From NCBI GenBank assembly GCA_902497185.1, contig CABVEG010000001.1, forward strand, positions 1 through 33,214: DNA of 33,214 nt, given 5' to 3'. The notes beneath the pieces are model-generated. The model was not told where the DNA came from, made no database searches, and worked only from the letters and a program-made list of their open reading frames with translations. The DNA comes from an uncultured Eubacteriales bacterium. Lineage in GTDB: Bacteria; Bacillota; Clostridia; Lachnospirales; CAG-274. Made by a program: the position numbers and the translations under genes. Below are positions 31,822-33,214 of the stretch, piece by piece; position 1 is the stretch's first letter; every line of letters begins with the position of its first letter.

Positions 31822-33069
31822 ATGAACAATATCATTAAGCATAAAATAACTGATGTTATAGGCGGCGGTTATGATGATTTTTGGAAATTTAAAGGCAGAT
31901 ACAGAGTTTGCAAAGGTTCAAGAGCCAGTAAAAAAAGCAAAACAACTGCTCTAAACTTTATTGTAAGGCTTATAGCTTATCCCGAGGCAAATATGCTTGT
32001 AGTAAGAAAGGTTTACAATACATTAAAGGACAGCTGTTACACAGAGCTTTGCTGGGCAATTAAAAGACTTAATCTTGAAAATTATTTTTTATGTAAAACA
32101 AGTCCTCTTGAAATTACATATACGGTGACAGGACAAAAAATATATTTCAGAGGACTTGACGACCCTATTAAAATTACATCAATTACTGTTGATACAGGCT
32201 GTCTTTGTTGGATGTGGCTTGAAGAAGCCTATGAAATAGATGATGAAAACGATTTTAATATGCTTGATGAAAGTATAAGGGGACGTGTTCCTGACGGACT
32301 TTTTAAACAAATTACAATTACACTTAATCCTTGGAATGAAAGACATTGGATCAAGAAAAGATTTTTTGATGTTAAAGACGATGATATACTTGCCAAAACT
32401 ACCAATTATCTTTGCAATGAATGGCTTGACAGCTCCGATAAAAAGGTTTTTGAAACAATGAAAATAACCAATCCCAGACGTTATCAGGTTGCAGGACTTG
32501 GAAACTGGGGTATTACAGAAGGACTTGTATATGAAAATTGGAGAGAATCTGAATTTGATATAAATGAAATTATAAGAAAATACAATATTAAAGCGGTTTT
32601 TGGTCTTGACTTTGGATACACCAATGATGAAACAGCTCTTTTCTGTGGTCTTTGTGACACACAAAATAAAAAGCTTTATGTATTTGATGAAATATATAAA
32701 AAGAAAATGAGCAATGAGGATATTTATAATGAAATAGTTAAAAAGGGCTATAAAAAAGAAAGAATCAGAGCTGACTGCTCTGAACCTAAAAGTATAGACA
32801 GGCTCAGAACTCTTGGTTTAAGCAATATAAGAGGCTGTAGAAAGGGTAAGGACAGTATAAATAACGGCATTGACTTTATACAGGGATATGAAATAATAAT
32901 TCTGCCTAAATGCAAGGGGTTTCTTATGGAAATAAGTAATTATAACTGGGAAATTGACAGCAGCGGAAAAAGAACCAATATACCCTGCGATAAATTTAAT
33001 CACCTTATGGATGCTATGAGATATGGTATGGAGGAGATAATTAAAGGAGATAGTTTTAGCTTTGAATAA
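31822..33069 (+). CDS. Phage terminase large subunit (PBSX type)
   Basis: 415 residues, full length. TerL cuts and pumps phage DNA into the head. The ATPase domain has Walker A KGSRASKKSKTT (31-42), a Walker B region CWMWLEEAYEI with Glu134/Glu135, and coupling motif TLNPWNERHW (168-177). The nuclease domain has acidic residues Asp263 in GLDFGY, Asp318 in RADCSEPKS and Asp397 in HLMDAMRY. All key residues look intact. It starts directly after the stop of the portal fragment (TAAATG), with AAGGAG inside the latter. No capsid, head or integrase gene accompanies it; a palindromic repeat begins four bases after its stop. It is either a decaying prophage piece or the edge of a rearranged one. Confidence 0.93.
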   Translation: MNNIIKHKITDVIGGGYDDFWKFKGRYRVCKGSRASKKSKTTALNFIVRLIAYPEANMLVVRKVYNTLKDSCYTELCWAIKRLNLENYFLCKTSPLEITYTVTGQKIYFRGLDDPIKITSITVDTGCLCWMWLEEAYEIDDENDFNMLDESIRGRVPDGLFKQITITLNPWNERHWIKKRFFDVKDDDILAKTTNYLCNEWLDSSDKKVFETMKITNPRRYQVAGLGNWGITEGLVYENWRESEFDINEIIRKYNIKAVFGLDFGYTNDETALFCGLCDTQNKKLYVFDEIYKKKMSNEDIYNEIVKKGYKKERIRADCSEPKSIDRLRTLGLSNIRGCRKGKDSINNGIDFIQGYEIIILPKCKGFLMEISNYNWEIDSSGKRTNIPCDKFNHLMDAMRYGMEEIIKGDSFSFE

Positions 33070-33072
33070 AGT

Positions 33073-33115
33073 AAATTAATGTTTATTTCACCAAAGGTGA
33101 AATAAACATTAATTT
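33073..33115 (-). repeat. 43-base palindromic repeat, copy 2
   Basis: Perfect 20-base arms (33073-33092 and 33096-33115) around AAA. In reverse orientation it equals the copy at 8561-8603 except for one base. It starts four bases after the terminase stop and could also end its transcript. Confidence 0.85.
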
Positions 33116-33128
33116 TAATTCAAAGTTA

Positions 33129-33204
33129 TTTTGCCATGCTTGTGTAGCAAACAGTTGCGGCTTTTTCTCTAAAATAAAGGCAACTGTTTGCTACAATGGC
33201 AAAA
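33129..33204. repeat. Nested inverted repeat at the right edge
   Basis: Outer arms TTTTGCCAT (33129-33137) and ATGGCAAAA (33196-33204). Inner arms GTAGCAAACAGTTGC (33144-33158) and GCAACTGTTTGCTAC (33180-33194) are perfect, with a 21-base loop. The flanks between the arms are 6 bases on one side and 1 on the other. No gene is seen in 33070-33214. Confidence 0.75.
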
Positions 33205-33214
33205 TTGGTAAAAC

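Noticed and set aside
32179..32664. Minus-strand open frame inside the terminase gene
   Set aside because: It overlaps the conserved ATPase and nuclease motifs of TerL and has no recognisable content.

Overview
The base composition is AT-rich. Shine-Dalgarno sites are strong (AAGGAG or GAGGTG) and promoters match the sigma-A consensus closely. The gene set includes the PyrK/PyrD dihydroorotate dehydrogenase, long-form HPF, dockerins, a MATE pump, and an apparent sigma-H promoter. Together these point to a low-GC Firmicute of the class Clostridia, probably a pectin-degrading anaerobe of the gut type and possibly a spore former. I cannot name the species from sequence alone.

Layout. 1-2394: hisC followed without a gap by a secreted dockerin-bearing transglutaminase-like protein (minus strand). 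2485-4407: MarR regulator and MATE exporter (plus). 4461-8520: MarR regulator plus a heterodimeric ABC exporter, expressed from a consensus promoter bracketed by two palindromic operator sites. 8561-9102: about 550 bases without a gene, packed with palindromic repeats. 9111-11028: a short divergent cis-prenyltransferase, divergent from a DUF1292-like protein and a lipid kinase. 11054-13661: pyrK-pyrD-lipoprotein operon. 13903-17547: very large secreted parallel beta-helix protein with a dockerin. 17730-20846: membrane/kinase fusion, tRNA-Asp, MerR regulator and a small helical protein. 20995-22628: two lipoproteins. 22732-28455: a 1907-residue secreted pectin-modifying protein with a pectin methylesterase, a rhamnogalacturonan acetylesterase-type SGNH hydrolase, a cohesin-like module and a copper-amine-oxidase-N-type C-terminus. 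28778-30911: hpf, a cluster of DnaA boxes, and a two-gene chromate-transporter-type operon. 31016-33069: a small unknown gene, a tandem NrdR-type operator, and a phage remnant consisting of a portal fragment and an intact large terminase. The window ends in more palindromic repeats.

How the genes fit together. The main theme is extracellular pectin attack. One protein joins the two esterase activities that strip methyl and acetyl groups from pectin, and a second carries two pectate-lyase-like beta-helices. Two secreted proteins end in dockerins while the esterase protein carries a cohesin-like module, so a small surface complex is a reasonable but unproven inference. Regulation is unusually readable: operators in or beside near-consensus promoters can be seen for the ABC exporter, the MerR gene, the chromate-type operon, both large pectin proteins and hpf. 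A second theme is a set of dispersed palindromes, including a 43-base palindrome present twice with a single mismatch.
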